64,000 bases of DNA, taken from the NCBI GenBank assembly GCA_009767595.1, contig VSDK01027838.1, forward strand, positions 164,181-228,180, written 5' to 3'. A model generated the notes under the pieces. That model was not told the origin of the DNA, did not search any database, and saw nothing but the letters and a program-made list of their open reading frames with translations. Source of the DNA: Symbiodinium kawagutii. Its lineage: Eukaryota; Sar; Dinophyceae; Suessiales; Symbiodiniaceae. Shown one piece after another: positions 33,101 through 44,141 of the stretch; within the stretch, counting starts at the first letter, position 1, and every line of letters starts with the position of its first letter. Both the position numbers and the translations under genes were made by a program.

Positions 33101-33357
33101 CAGTGTGTCAAGATGGGTTTCCTGCTACCAGGGAGACCCCGTGAGAATTAGGATTCACCAATGAGAAATACGATATTTCTCCGAATGTTCCTCTGACTAC
33201 CCGCTCAGATTCATCACAAAATCCACTTAGGGAAACCTCGAGTGGACACTTTGAAATTTGCACGTTTTAAAGGACGCGTTACAGGGGGCCCCCAATTTAC
33301 CGCTGTTTCTGCTTCAGCTGCTGTTATATAGAATTAAGTACGCACAACTAAGCGCAG

Positions 33358-33409
33358 GTTCCAGCTGGAACCCAATTTCTCATGGTCTTCCCTTTCTTAG
33401 CCATGGGAG
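33358..33409 (+). CDS. Small coding exon
   Basis: Acceptor AGCGCAG/G and donor GGAG/GTACGT. The frame compatible with the next exon reads SSWNPISHGLPFLSHG; VPAGTQFLMVFPFLAMG is also open. Confidence 0.4.
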
Positions 33410-33457
33410 GTACGTGATTTCTGGTAAATTTCCCTATCTTGCCTTTCTTGTTTAGAG

Positions 33458-33716
33458 CTATGGCACCATGCATCTATGGGGTGCCTGGGTTACAACCCAG
33501 ATGATCGAACACGGATGGCTCATTGCCACCCCACGTGTTTCGCTGACGAAGCCGGATCGGCTTCACAGCTGGGTCGGCTACAGGACTGCCGAAATCCCAA
33601 AGCAGCTCGGAAGGCGACGCAGTACGTTGCAACTGGGCCTCAACCACAGTGGCACGGGCAGCGTTGAAGACCCCCCTCTCTTGGTTGAGACGCTACAGGA
33701 GGTTTCACATATCAGG
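33458..33716 (+). CDS. Long coding exon
   Basis: Acceptor CTTGTTTAGAG and donor CAGG/GTGAAA. Reads YGTMHLWGAWVTTQMIEHGW, LIATPRVSLTKPDRLHSWVG, then LGLNHSGTGSVEDPPLLVET. Strong third-base bias, one of the best exons in the window. No family recognised. Confidence 0.6.
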
Positions 33717-33872
33717 GTGAAAGCAACAAGAGAAGGAAGGAATATCATCCAAGAATCAAGACGTATCAAGACTGTGTAGAGTGTTCAAATGTGTTTAATT
33801 GATGACTGATTGTTAACTAGCTACTAATTGATGGCCAATGATGGACAGTAATTAATGTAAGTTTATATGCAG

Positions 33873-34055
33873 GAAATTGTGAACGATTCCAGAGAACTGG
33901 GAATTCCCACGACTTCCAGCCATTGTTTCAAAGGATGGCAAATTTACTGTAATTCCATCACCGTGCACTGCCATGCACTTTGCACCAATTCCTTTCATGC
34001 GCAGAGCCCTATCTGCTACTGGGGATGTCCTTACTTCTGCAATGTTGGGTACACG
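33873..34055 (+). CDS. Coding exon, frame and strand somewhat ambiguous
   Basis: Acceptor TATATGCAG/G and donor ACG/GTGTGT. The phase-compatible frame with best third-base composition reads EIVNDSRELGIPTTSSHCFK, Cys-rich later. A second + frame (RLPAIVSKDGKFTVIPSP) and the antisense are open too. Confidence 0.4.
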
Positions 34056-34197
34056 GTGTGTGGGTTGGCCACTCCCCCAAAGAAAGGGTGCCCCCATAGT
34101 GAAAATCTGAATGATCAAATCGATACAGTAATTAGTAGAATGTCAGTGAGTGTTGTGGTCACTATCAGTTTTGTTTGATGCTGGCTGTACGTCTTAG

Positions 34198-34259
34198 ACT
34201 GACTGCTTCTGGTGCGAAAAAAACTGAGTGTTATGGTGGATGCTTTCATATGGCAGTGG
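34198..34259 (+). CDS. Coding exon running into a family-1 element
   Basis: Acceptor ACGTCTTAG. Reads LTASGAKKTECYGGCFHMAV, entering the element (ATGGCAGTG/GTCAGT) in the same frame as at 13806 and 27022. Confidence 0.35.
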
Positions 34260-34585
34260 GTCAGTTCACCCTTAGTCCCCCTGGTTCCCCTATCATCAAT
34301 CAGGCTGTTTTCCCTATGGTTGTTGGTGAACTTATCCCCCATGAAATTGGTTGGTTAACTGCTTGACTCAGCTCGGCTGATAATGGCTGGTATATCCCCT
34401 GTTACTGTTGCTTATAATCCCCTATCATTATTAACCAATTAACCAGCTAGTTAACCATTGTTGTTGGTTGGTGGGTTAACTGCTTAACCCATAGCCCATT
34501 ATTAACCATCATTGAACCCTGTTGAACCATTATTAGCCACTACTAACCATTGGTTGATTAATTGCTTGCCCCAGCTCGCCATATG
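34253..34585 (+). mobile_element. Nested or composite family-1 elements
   Basis: Left end ATGGCAGTGGGTCAGTTCAC. Right-end-like motifs occur at about 34365 (CTTGACTCAG), 34472 (AACCCATAGCCCAT) and 34565 (CCCCAGCTCGCCATATG), suggesting stacked insertions. Confidence 0.35.
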
Positions 34586-34622
34586 AAAACAGATGCCCCA
34601 TAGCCTGTCAAGCCTCTTCCAG

Positions 34623-34700
34623 GGGAAAGGGGATCAGTTGCATCTGCGGAATCGGATCGGTTGCATCTGCGGAATCTCATTTTTCGTGGCAGGCGCAGCA
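34623..34700 (+). CDS. Coding exon fragment
   Basis: Acceptor CTCTTCCAG/G. In phase with 34259 it reads ERGSVASAESDRLHLRNLIF. The motif GSVASAE recurs at the end of the 35498-35692 frame. Confidence 0.35.
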
Positions 34701-35363
34701 CTTTGTTCGTGTTGCTGTTCTCATGTTTGTTCTCATTTTTCGCAAAACGTATTGTCACGGAGGCATCAAGTGTCTGCCCAGTGCACCGTGGCAGGCTTGG
34801 CGTTGTTTCGGCACATGCAAATGCTGTGGCAGGCGCAATGCATTGTCCATGTTTCTGGTTCTGGAATCGTTCTCCGCACTGTGAGGCATGCGTGGGTTTG
34901 AAGCGTGCATTTCTCGGGATTCGCACTGGCGCGGATACCAATTGCATTCATCGACGTGTCACCTTTTCTTCTTCTCCGCATTGTAAATCGCGCAAAACTG
35001 TGTCTTCGCCGTGTTGTTGTTTGTCTTGCTATTTTCGTTTTTCGCACTGTGATACGCTCGCCGAGCTGTAGTCCATGTGACTTTGTAGTTCTTTATCAAC
35101 ATGCTTCGGGCACAGGAAAATTTGTGTCTGTTTGTGATTCTTTTGTAGTTAGTCCCCTACGCAATGTTCACAGTTAGTTCAACATGTCTGTGTAGTACCT
35201 TCTGTCACCTTTTGGACTTACATACCTTGTCGGTATGGCTCAAGACTTAGCGTAGCCTGCGCTCCGGAAAAGACACTGTCTCAGCCGTCGCCTGCAGTGT
35301 GTTGTGGACTGATCCTACGGTGTTAGATAAGCGAAGTCTTTAAGGCGATTTAACCCTCACCAC

Positions 35364-35910
35364 CATGCCCAACGTAGCAGCAATTTGGCGCGCACGTCCA
35401 CACGAACGTCAACATCCCAGCCCACCCCACACCCATCCCCACCGTAGCAGCTTGGCGCGCACGTCCGCACATTAACATCTCGCCCCACCCCACCCCCATG
35501 CCCAACGTAGCAACAACTTGGCGCGCCCGTCCACACGAAAAGCCTTCTGGGAAAGTGACCGCTGCCAGGCAGACACCGGACCAGCAGCTGGCACAGTTGA
35601 CCTGCTCTAACCTACTACTGCAGTGCCAGCGCATGGAGAGTATGCAGGCGGACAGAGGATCGGTTGCATCTGCGGAGGTTGCAGTGGAGTGATTACGTGC
35701 ATCTCGCGCACCTTTTGCAGATGTAGGCTCTAAGGTGATTCCTTGGGATCAGTCTTGGCCGGTTTGGAGATCACAGTCAAGTTCATGAAAGCAATGCTTG
35801 TCTTCTAACATCCCACCCCACCCCACCCCCATCCCCAACGTAGCAGCAACTTGGCGCGCACGTCCACACGAACGTCAACATCCCACCCCACCCCACCCCC
35901 ATCCACGAGA
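35364..35910. repeat. C-rich minisatellite in two blocks
   Basis: Units contain CCCCACCCCACCCCCAT, CCAACGTAGCAGCAACTTGG and CGCGCACGTCCACACGAACG. Three units lie at 35364-35530 and further units at 35809-35910, separated by coding-like sequence. Confidence 0.75.
35498..35692 (+). CDS. Coding exon, possibly last of a gene
   Basis: Open frame starting inside a minisatellite unit, then KVTAARQTPDQQLAQLTCSN, LLLQCQRMESMQADRGSVAS and AEVAVE, then TGA. Third-base bias is good after 35560. Confidence 0.45.
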   Translation: MPNVATTWRARPHEKPSGKVTAARQTPDQQLAQLTCSNLLLQCQRMESMQADRGSVASAEVAVE

Positions 35911-36006
35911 AAGTGTTGGTTTCTGTAGTGTAGAGAATACTTGAAACGAAATGTCGATGCAAGTGATCCATTTTGACCGATGCGAGTGATCCATTTCCCC
36001 TTCCAG

Positions 36007-36138
36007 GCCGCCGCTTCCAAGGCCTTCATAGGAGTCTTGATCTCTTGCACCAGCTTGGCTGTGGCCTTGCAACTGCACTGCCCTCCACCACTGGCCTCCA
36101 ACGACACCCTGCGGGCGACGGAGTGGTGCCTGGACTGA
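36007..36138 (+). CDS. Coding exon with a transmembrane helix and stop
   Basis: Excellent acceptor TTTCCCCTTCCAG/G. Reads AAASKAFIGVLISCTSLAVA then LQLHCPPPLASNDTLRATEW and TGA. May be a terminal exon. Confidence 0.55.
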   Translation, partial: AAASKAFIGVLISCTSLAVALQLHCPPPLASNDTLRATEWCLD

Positions 36139-36297
36139 CAACCAATCCTTGGGTGCCAAGCCATGACGAGGTACCCCCCAAACCAATGGTTTCCTATAGT
36201 AAGATGCGTTTTTGGTTACTACATACCCCTTTTTGTCTGGAGGAAGAAACCACACAGTAGCTGGGAATCAAAGGCCAGTGACGATCAGTGAATTTTC

Positions 36298-36425
36298 ATG
36301 GGCAAAGCATCAATCAAATCAAAGAGGCGGTCAGATTTGCCAGGGAAATTGGCAGAGCTCCGCCTGGCAGCAGTCGTTTTCCTAGCAAGCCAAGGGTAGG
36401 AGGTGGACCCTTCACCAGGTATCGC
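36298..36425 (+). CDS. Possible coding segment, frame uncertain
   Basis: ATG frame GKASIKSKRRSDLPGKLAEL and an overlapping frame NQIKEAVRFAREIGRAPPGS are both protein-like. Confidence 0.3.
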
Positions 36426-36469
36426 TGGTTGAAATCATCATGAAAGTCACCCCACTTTGATCGATGGTT

Positions 36470-36512
36470 GACCATGGTTGACCATGGTTGACCATGGTTG
36501 ACCATGGTTGAC
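36470..36512. repeat. Tandem repeat, 10-bp unit GGTTGACCAT
   Basis: Five near-perfect copies. Confidence 0.9.
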
Positions 36513-36836
36513 CTACAAACGTGGTATGTCGGCGATGAAAGCCCTGGCCCTAGAGGTGTGGAGGAGTAGCAAGCATTCACGATGATGTACCATCATTCGC
36601 CATACAAGCCATTACGAACCATTTATGACCCACCAACCATCATGACCATGATTCACCACTATGAAGCCTTAATCCATCATTAACATTCACCATCACTGAA
36701 CCTGGTTAACCATTATGAACCCTTATCAACCATCACGAACCTGATTCACCATCATTAGCCCTTGTTCGCCACTATATATCCTTATTCGCCATCATGAAGC
36801 CTTACGAAGCACATCCTCATTAAATCGCTCGCTGAG

Positions 36837-36868
36837 GCCCGTGGATCATTGGCCCCTGCCTGGATCTC
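36837..36868 (+). CDS. Small coding exon at a satellite polarity switch
   Basis: Acceptor CGCTGAG/G and donor CTC/GTGATG. Reads ARGSLAPAWI. Left of it the DNA is CCATCATTAACA type, right of it GATGGTTGG type. Confidence 0.35.
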
Positions 36869-38328
36869 GTGATGGATGGTGATCGATAAATGGTTGGTGC
36901 ATGGTAAGTGAAGTGATGATGGTGGGGGTTGGTAGGTTAATGGTTGGTTAATGGTTGGTGATGTTTGATGATGGTTAATGGTGCTTCATTGATGCTGGGT
37001 AGTGGTTGGTTGATGGCTGATTAATGGATTGGTGAGTGGTTAGTTCACGGCTGGAAATGGCTGGAATGGTCAGTAGATGTCAGTAGCTACTGATGGTTGA
37101 TTAAGTACTGATGTTCAAAGCTAATTGATGGGTGGTGTTTAATTCACGGTTGATTAATGCTTGGCTACTGGCTGGTGAATTGTTTTCAACAATTGCTGAT
37201 TCACAATTAAGATTAGGTAGTAGACTGGTTCAGGGTGACTTGCAATGGTCAATATATAGTCATTGATAGTTGTTGAGTATGTTAAAACCGTGGTTCAATG
37301 CTGGCTCAATAATGGTTCTACGATGCGCATGCGGCAGTTTATTTATTGTTACTGGGTACACGGTGGTTTGACGATGGTCAAGGACGATTATATAATGACG
37401 GTCACTGACGGTCAGTGACTGTTTGCGATGGATGGTTAGTGATGCTTAAGAATCATTGATACTGGTTTATAAATGAACCGTTCCAGTTCTTGATGCTAAA
37501 TGATGGTTGAGGCAAATAGTGTTCAAACAAGGGCCAGTGATGATTGATAGTGATCATTAAATCTTCATACTGATTTCGAATCATGGTGCTTCAGATGCTA
37601 GATTGTTGATGATGGTTGACATTGGTGAACACTGGAAAGCGAGGAGGGTTGAAGTCCCTTTTTTTTGAGGCTGGTTTCCCTGGAATCAGCTAGGCGTATA
37701 AGATTCGTGTCATCAGTATTGGGAACATAGCTCCAAATCCCAAGGGGCATTTGAGCGGTAAAAATATTGGCCAAATGGCAGATGTGTTTTCAATTTGGAG
37801 TCTGATCTATCTAATCTGCAAAGTGGTGGTTTGAGTTGTAAGTCGCTTGCAAGCTCGCTCAACTGCAGTCATATCTTTGAATCACAGATATCCCGCCAGC
37901 TCGCAAGAGGTCAACTGTATAAGCATGGCTAAGCATGGTTGATATACCAATTGTTGGGCAAGTGACCCAGAAACTAGACTTTTTGGCCCCATTTCTTCGT
38001 TCGTGAAGTGCTGGGCTGAGGTTTTTCCATCCAAAGGGGCTGACTGCAGTGGAGGCCAGGGTGGCTTGCCACTGCCAATGGCAGCTCAGTTCTCATGTCA
38101 TATAGTGTCACAGAATGTCATATCCATAGATCTTCACATACATATTAATGTACATGTTGCGATTTGCAGAACTCGTTTGCCACATATCTACTGATGACAT
38201 ATGTACTGTTCACTGAACATCTGACTGTGGTACATGTTTGCTGATCTTGCTGATCCTATAAAGTTGAATCATCAATCTCTCAAACTTTCCGCTGGAGCCA
38301 GTAGTTCTGGACAAATTCATCGGGTGAA
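36869..38328. other. Long intron-like stretch
   Basis: Degenerate GGTTGGTTAATGG units to about 37640. Weak coding-like blocks at 37689-37830 (YKIRVISIGNIAPNPKGHL) and 38003-38095 (KCWAEVFPSKGADCSGGQ); neither has a full splice pair. Confidence 0.4.
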
Positions 38329-38733
38329 ATGTTTGAACTCAAGAATCAGATGGCCACAGATTACGCCTCGGGTGACAGAGCAAAGTTATTAGATATTCAA
38401 CATGTTGAGATGTTCTTGGTGAACCAACTCATATTTGATGAGATTTGGAAGGCACATGAATACAAAAGCCTGAAGGCACGTGGCCACAGTACGCAGTTGA
38501 ACAATTTGAAGGCATGTACTGTGAGCCTTTGGCAGTAGATAGCCATATTCCATTGGTAGTGTTTGATGGACAAGGATTGTTATGGTTATTGTCCCATGAA
38601 AGAGGACGGTCCTCCAAGCAACCTCTGTGCGTAGCAAGGGCTGATGCCTTTCTTGCAAGTGACTCGCTCACTTTTGGGGAATCCATGAGCGATAGAAACA
38701 GTGCAAATATCCACAATGGCTATCCTGGCTCAT
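38329..38733 (+). pseudogene. Intronless frame broken by one frameshift
   Basis: Frame one runs to about 38455 (FELKNQMATDYASGDRAKLL, VEMFLVNQLIFDEIW) and continues in another frame to a stop at 38731-38733 (YAVEQFEGMYCEPLAVDSHI, SSKQPLCVARADAFLASDS). Base use is more AT-rich than nearby exons. A decayed retrocopy or transposon gene is likely; family unknown. Confidence 0.35.
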
Positions 38734-39005
38734 AAATGATATTTGTATACTCATGACAATAATGTACTCCCACCTCGCCGCTTGCTTTCCCTGTGAAGCT
38801 GATCATTTATGGATGGACCAAGTGGGTACCACCATGGCCATGGACATACCAATGGCGTATTTTGGGTAGTTCACGGTGTCACACCAGCAGCAAGTGATGG
38901 CTTCATGGTGCCTATGTGATGCTTCCAGTTGCTGGGGTCAATAGCTTCCACCATTGCCCTGCGGGACGCAACGGGCGGTGTCAGTGGTGAAGCCTTCAGC
39001 CGCAG

Positions 39006-39095
39006 GACGCACTGATTGTCACCACGGACTTTGCCCTGGCGCGCTTTCGGTGGGGGGCCTCAAGGGCACGGCCCTCTTCCTTAGTTGATCAACGG
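39006..39095 (+). CDS. Coding exon
   Basis: Acceptor GCCGCAG/G and donor ACGG/GTGAGT enclose exactly 30 codons: DALIVTTDFALARFRWGASR then ARPSSLVDQR. Confidence 0.6.
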
Positions 39096-39455
39096 GTGAG
39101 TGGTTGACATGTAATGATGCTGAGGATGGTTGATCATGCTTGTTAACGATGCTAAGTAAGGATGGTGGATCATCAGGGCTCGAGGAGTGGTTGATAGTGA
39201 TGATTAAATGAATGCTTGGGTAAGTGATGGTCAAATGAAATGTAAATGTAAACAAACCGTAAATAGTCGTTGACAATGCTTGACAACAGTTAAGAATCCC
39301 TAGCCTTGTTGATGAATGGTTGTGTGGCGACTTGATGGTTACTGTAATCAGCTTGTTTTAATGAAGGTTCCAAAGACTCAAACACGAGCTCTCGCTGGCT
39401 GTAATCAATCGGCCGAACCACTTCTCACTGGTGGTGGATTGATTGTTCATTTCAG

Positions 39456-39554
39456 GGTTCCCTGCCTGGTGGAACAAAAACTCCAAGCCATGGCATTTGG
39501 TACGAGGATTTCATGGGAATGGATCATATCGGAGCATGGCCACGCGGGCGTTCG
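39456..39554 (+). CDS. Coding exon in phase with the previous one
   Basis: Acceptor CATTTCAG/G and donor TTCG/GTAATT; 33 codons: GSLPGGTKTPSHGIWYEDFM then GMDHIGAWPRGRS. Two other frames are open but out of phase. A 54-codon ATG frame follows at 39608-39772 (EEQKHPGLGSLMTRLEACLV), status unclear. Confidence 0.5.
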
Positions 39555-40169
39555 GTAATTAGGGGACCACTGGCTGGATTTCGAGCCCAACAGTGACTGG
39601 GAGTACCATGGAAGAGCAGAAACACCCAGGGTTGGGGAGCTTGATGACAAGACTCGAGGCTTGTCTGGTCAGAAATCCGAGGACCTTAGATGTCGTCAGA
39701 CTTTTCAATTTCTATCCCCCTAGATTGTCTGGAAACTTAGGAGAACTCAAGCTGTTTGCTCCAATTGACTGATCAACTTTACTTAGCAGGAGGCCAAAAA
39801 ATGGGAGTGGGATCCGAGAGTTGGGGGTTTTCAACATTTGTTTGCAACCCCAACCCAACCATGAATCCCAAGTCAGAGCATGTAACAAGGCTGCTTGCTT
39901 CAGCCACATTTGGCTCCTGACCAATGTCGGCTAGTGACCTTCAGCACAAGCAGTGCGCCACAGCTGTCCTAGAGGGTGGAGGTACGCACAGACAATGCAT
40001 CAAGACACCTGGTTTCCCTGTACAAGTATGGTTTTTTTGGAAGGTTTATGTGACTATATACTGATTTCTATACTGATTTCTATACCTCGGTGCTAAGCCT
40101 CTCAGCTCGAACTTGTATTATTGTTGGTATAGGTGCAAGTACTACAAAGTACTATCCCGCCCCCACAAG

Positions 40170-40313
40170 GTGTTTTGCGAGTTACTTTCTTCTCACCGGT
40201 CTGGCGCCAGTGGCTGCTGGGTATCTCTGATCTTTTCCGCATGGGCGTCCTCCATTTGGTCACCCAGCTCCACAGTTTGACCACAGAGGAAGCCAAGTTG
40301 AAGGTGTCAAGCG
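40170..40313 (+). CDS. Coding exon
   Basis: Acceptor CCCACAAG/G and donor AGCG/GTACCC. Reads VLRVTFFSPVWRQWLLGISD, then LFRMGVLHLVTQLHSLTTEE. A terminal-looking frame follows to a TAA at 40420 (METEHSYRTKDVMRLADSVP); it may be a separate exon. Confidence 0.5.
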
Positions 40314-41168
40314 GTACCCTCCAAGACTCTCGGCTGGGGCCGCCATGGAGACGGAGCATTCCTACCGCACCAAAGATGTCATGCGCCTGGCCGATTCTGT
40401 CCCTGGTCTGAGCGCATAAAAGGGACACACGCCTTGGTGTGCGGGATCCCTGTAGCAGACTAGCAGTGGACCAACATGAAGTGGTGGAAAGTCATGGTAA
40501 GTCATGATAAGTCATGGTAAGTCATACAAGTCAGGTAAGTCATGCTAAGTCAACTAGAAATGGCAGGTTTTCAGTTGCGTTGTTAGATTGAGGGCAATGT
40601 GGGGACATGTAAGGCTGAGGGTAAACTGATGCAGCCAGTAGGTCTGTAGCATTGAGGATTGATAGGTGGCTATGCGCTTTTGTGCAACTTGGGAAATCAT
40701 TGTTTCAAAGAACTCATTGGTCAATGGTTTGTATCTCAACCCAGCAGCTAAGAACTTTCATTAAATATCTACAACCCGTATTGATCAATCTGTGGAAGGT
40801 TCTTGCGCCATTTGATTCATCTACCAAAGAGCTGGAGTGTGTGATATCGTCACCCCATGTCACCCCCAAAAGGCTGAATTTTCATGGAAAACAATTTTGT
40901 TCAGGGGACATCGTTTAGGGACCCCTTCACGTATAAAGACACATCTATTTTATATGTGTTTTTTGATACTTGCATGTATACTATAGCATATGTGCATACA
41001 AATTCGTAGATATAAATATATGTATATATATATATATCATACACTAGTGTACACCTGTATATCATGCATGAAAATGTATGTCATCTCTCTCTCTCTCTCT
41101 GTGGATACATGCACACATAAACATATACATGTCACAGAGCTCTGCGGTTCCCCCCCACATGGTAGGCT

Positions 41169-41316
41169 ATGGCTCAGTCACGGCAGGACAGGTATCCGCA
41201 TCGTTTGCGCGGATTTACAGCTTTGGATTCCAACGCCGTGGCCACTTGGTGTTTGTGGGTCTGGGCACTGTTCACGCCGGGATTCTGGGATCTGTCCGGG
41301 TTGCTCGGACTTGTTG
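41169..41316 (+). CDS. Coding exon with membrane-like segment, possible gene start
   Basis: ATG at 41169 (an AG acceptor also lies just upstream). Reads AQSRQDRYPHRLRGFTALDS, then NAVATWCLWVWALFTPGFWD and LSGLLGLV. Donor GTTG/GTATTC. The intron continues as a TTGG array (41325-41405). Confidence 0.5.
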
Positions 41317-42073
41317 GTATTCGAAATTCTGTTTGGTTGGTTGGGTGGTGGGTTGGTTGCTTGCTTGGTTGCTTGGCTGCTTATTGATTGCTTGCTTGAT
41401 TGGTTGCTTCTGTCAGTTGGTTCATTGCCAAGGTATGCTCATGGCCAATGCGTTTCCACGCAGACAGTCTTTTGACTTTTTGGTTGTTTAGCAACTGCTT
41501 CTGACATGACGTTTTCAATGGAAGACAGGCAGCCGGAAGTGGAAATATCGATTTTTTATTTCTGTAAAAGGCCAGTCATGAAATTTATCTCCCAGCATTG
41601 TCCCCATAGACCCAGTTTGAAGAAGGAATACATTTTAGTGGGGCTATCCAATGGTATGTGTCCTTGGGCAAGTCAGACATCCAATAAATTGGATCTTGAC
41701 AAATGGGCGTGGCAACTTGATGGCGGGACATCTGATGTTAGGAGCTCGGAAGCCGATCAGCCTATCCTATGTAGAGCTTTGGCCATTTTTCCTTCAGACC
41801 TATGATTGTAGGTTTAAGCTGGCAAACCACAAAGGTTTTACGAAACAGTTTATGGCAAGACGTTGTTGTATGTTATTGTTGGTCGTCTCAGATTCCACAG
41901 TATTTCAGTTTGTCTCGCAGCATTTTCACTGATCACATGTCATCGACATAAGTATTTTCAATGCTGGATTTTTAACTCTCAGATTTTAACTTTTGTTTGA
42001 TGGATGATTAGATTCCATATCATTGAACATACCACTTTTAACTTTTGTTTGGTGGATTTTGCTGGGATCACAG

Positions 42074-42244
42074 GTTTTCTCAGCCTTTCTGAGGTGAAGT
42101 TCCCCTGTGGTTTGGGGGTCGCAGTGCACCACGGCCGGGGCACTTTGGCTGCCGTGTGGCCACTGGGCAAGCCCAGAAAGCTGCCCACAAAGCGAGAGAC
42201 GTTTTCGGGAAAGCTGCTACCAGTGCAGGCGTGGGGCGCATGCG
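42074..42244 (+). CDS. Coding exon
   Basis: Acceptor GATCACAG/G and donor TGCG/GTTCGC. Reads FLSLSEVKFPCGLGVAVHHG, RGTLAAVWPLGKPRKLPTKR, then ETFSGKLLPVQAWGAC. Strong third-base bias. Confidence 0.55.
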
Positions 42245-42340
42245 GTTCGCATAGGATTCAGATGGCAACTGAAATATGCCATGATTCTTCAGGGTTGATG
42301 CCATTCTGAATGCCATTCTGAATGCTGCTAACGAGATCTA

Positions 42341-42481
42341 ATGAGTGGGTTCTTTCTGAGAGCTCTTTCAGCATATTTTTCCGTATCTTTCCTCATTTTT
42401 GCCTCATTCTTGGTTTCTCCCAAGCGAGAACCCAGCCACGCTGGCACCCCAAATCCCTGGATTTGTAGCACCTGCATGAAG
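42341..42481 (+). CDS. Coding exon with transmembrane-like segment
   Basis: ATG frame: SGFFLRALSAYFSVSFLIFA then SFLVSPKREPSHAGTPNPW. Donor GAAG/GTGAAG. An internal acceptor TTTCTCCCAAG (42424) would give a shorter exon. Confidence 0.4.
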
Positions 42482-42937
42482 GTGAAGCTTAACGGTGCTC
42501 AACGACTGTTAACATCAGGAAGTCCGGTATTGGATCGTGCGTCATGACATGTCATGACTGTAATGATCCCCAAAAAGGGGTAGAAGAACATCCCAACCGC
42601 CAGACTAGATTGGTGACTTACGCCATGTTCACTAGGGGTATAGGCAGTATATATCTTGACCCACAGCCCAATAGTTGCCTAGTTCTGCTGGCCATTGGCT
42701 ACTGGGATCATGATTTGTTTTTGCTATCCTTCATAGTGGGTTACTTGTTGACATCCCACATCACTAGCTTTAGAGCCAAAAGTTGGATTGATGTTTACCG
42801 CATACCACGGCCATGGCACTTCCATTTGCGGGCATACTGATGCACAGTAGTTCTTGTCTATGGAGAGTATCCTTAAGTGGCAGATATATGGAGACATTGT
42901 TTAAGGAGCATCCTTTATTTGTCTCACCTGAGCCCAG

Positions 42938-43075
42938 GCTCCGCCGGAACTTGGTGCGGAGTACTTTCAACGGCCCAACTTCCGGGTGAGCGACGGCGTG
43001 CACGCGCGCTACGGTGTGGAGGGCGACCTGCGCTGGATTGTCAGCTGCAAAGATGGAGCATTGAGTCTTGGATGA
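42938..43075 (+). CDS. Coding exon, ending in a stop or a non-canonical donor
   Basis: Acceptor AGCCCAG/G. Reads APPELGAEYFQRPNFRVSDG, then VHARYGVEGDLRWIVSCKDG. TGA at 43073-43075 lies 11 bp before a good GTGAGT. Very strong third-base bias. Confidence 0.6.
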   Translation, partial: APPELGAEYFQRPNFRVSDGVHARYGVEGDLRWIVSCKDGALSLG

Positions 43076-43997
43076 TCTGTGGGAAGGTGAGTTGGTTGCA
43101 GGATTGGTTGGGTGGGTGGGTTGGTTGGTTCATGGTGGTTTAGAATCATTAGCTAACAATCATATACTGTAAATAACTTCATGGGGATGATAGTCACAAG
43201 TGACAAAAAGTGCTGAACGGTTCATGCGTGAGTGGCTTGTGTTGGGTTGCTGGGACATGGCCCAGTGGTTGGTTCAATTGGTACTGGGGTTGAGAGCGAC
43301 CTGTAGAGGTTACGCGGACTCTGAGAATCGATCTGAAACCTTTGGCCTTGCACTTCCACACCATCCAAGAAGGAGAAGTTTAAGTGGAGAATCCACAAAT
43401 AACTTACCGTAGGGCTTCACTGTGGACAAACCAATTCGCGATGTCAGGGTTAACAACTGCCAGTCAGTCAAGCCTTCTCAAACGATTGAAGCTCCACATA
43501 TGACCTACTGTTGTCAAATCGATCGGCTTTTAGTTCATGTTCGATTCGTTATATAGATAATTGGAAGTTTGCCTCATCAACGAGGCAGACATGCTTTCCT
43601 GAGTTGGTTATGTTCCTTTTGCGATGTTGGTTCATTCGTTTGGATGATTGCGAGCTCGTGAATCAGGGTACATGATCGTCAATAGCGGTTTATGGTGATG
43701 ATTGCTGATTAGACATGGGTTCATGATTTCTATCGCGATGAATTAAAGTTCAAAAAGGTCGTTCTTCTCGCCGCTAGGGCGATTATATTGGTGAGTGTAA
43801 ACCTTAGAATTACTGAGTATCAGTCATCATTAAGCGTTAATGATCATAATTCACCGCACGATCAGTTCTCATCTTTTCAAAACTTACTCGACTGTTGCAC
43901 CCTCACACCCCCTTGTGTGCAACCTGGCGCCGAGCAAGCAAACCAAGGAACGGCCTTTGTTTGCGCTTTGAGCCGGAGGGTTTCGTGAGACGCGCAG

Positions 43998-44038
43998 CAG
44001 AGTAGGGAGTTCATTCAGCTTTTGATGGGATTGATATG
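43998..44038 (+). CDS. Coding exon before an element-derived intron
   Basis: Acceptor GCGCAG. Reads QSREFIQLLMGLI and ends with TG of a split codon. The donor GTGGTTTCTCAA is the left end of a family-2 element. Confidence 0.5.
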
Positions 44039-44141
44039 GTGGTTTCTCAACCCATAGGGGTACCCCCAAGTCATCCTTTATATTTCTCATTTACAATAAA
44101 AATGCATCATTTTTTGGGGTAGCCTATTTTGGGAAACCACC
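44038..44141 (+). mobile_element. Family-2 inverted-repeat element forming an intron
   Basis: Left end GGTGGTTTCTCAACCCATAG and right end TATTTTGGGAAACCACC. The intron 44039-44155 is this element plus about 14 bp ending TTTGTTGAG/G. Confidence 0.6.

Noticed and set aside
35238..35260. GGTATGGCTCAAG as a spliced-leader relic
   Set aside because: The match is limited to GGCTCAAG with no leader sequence upstream; too short to claim.
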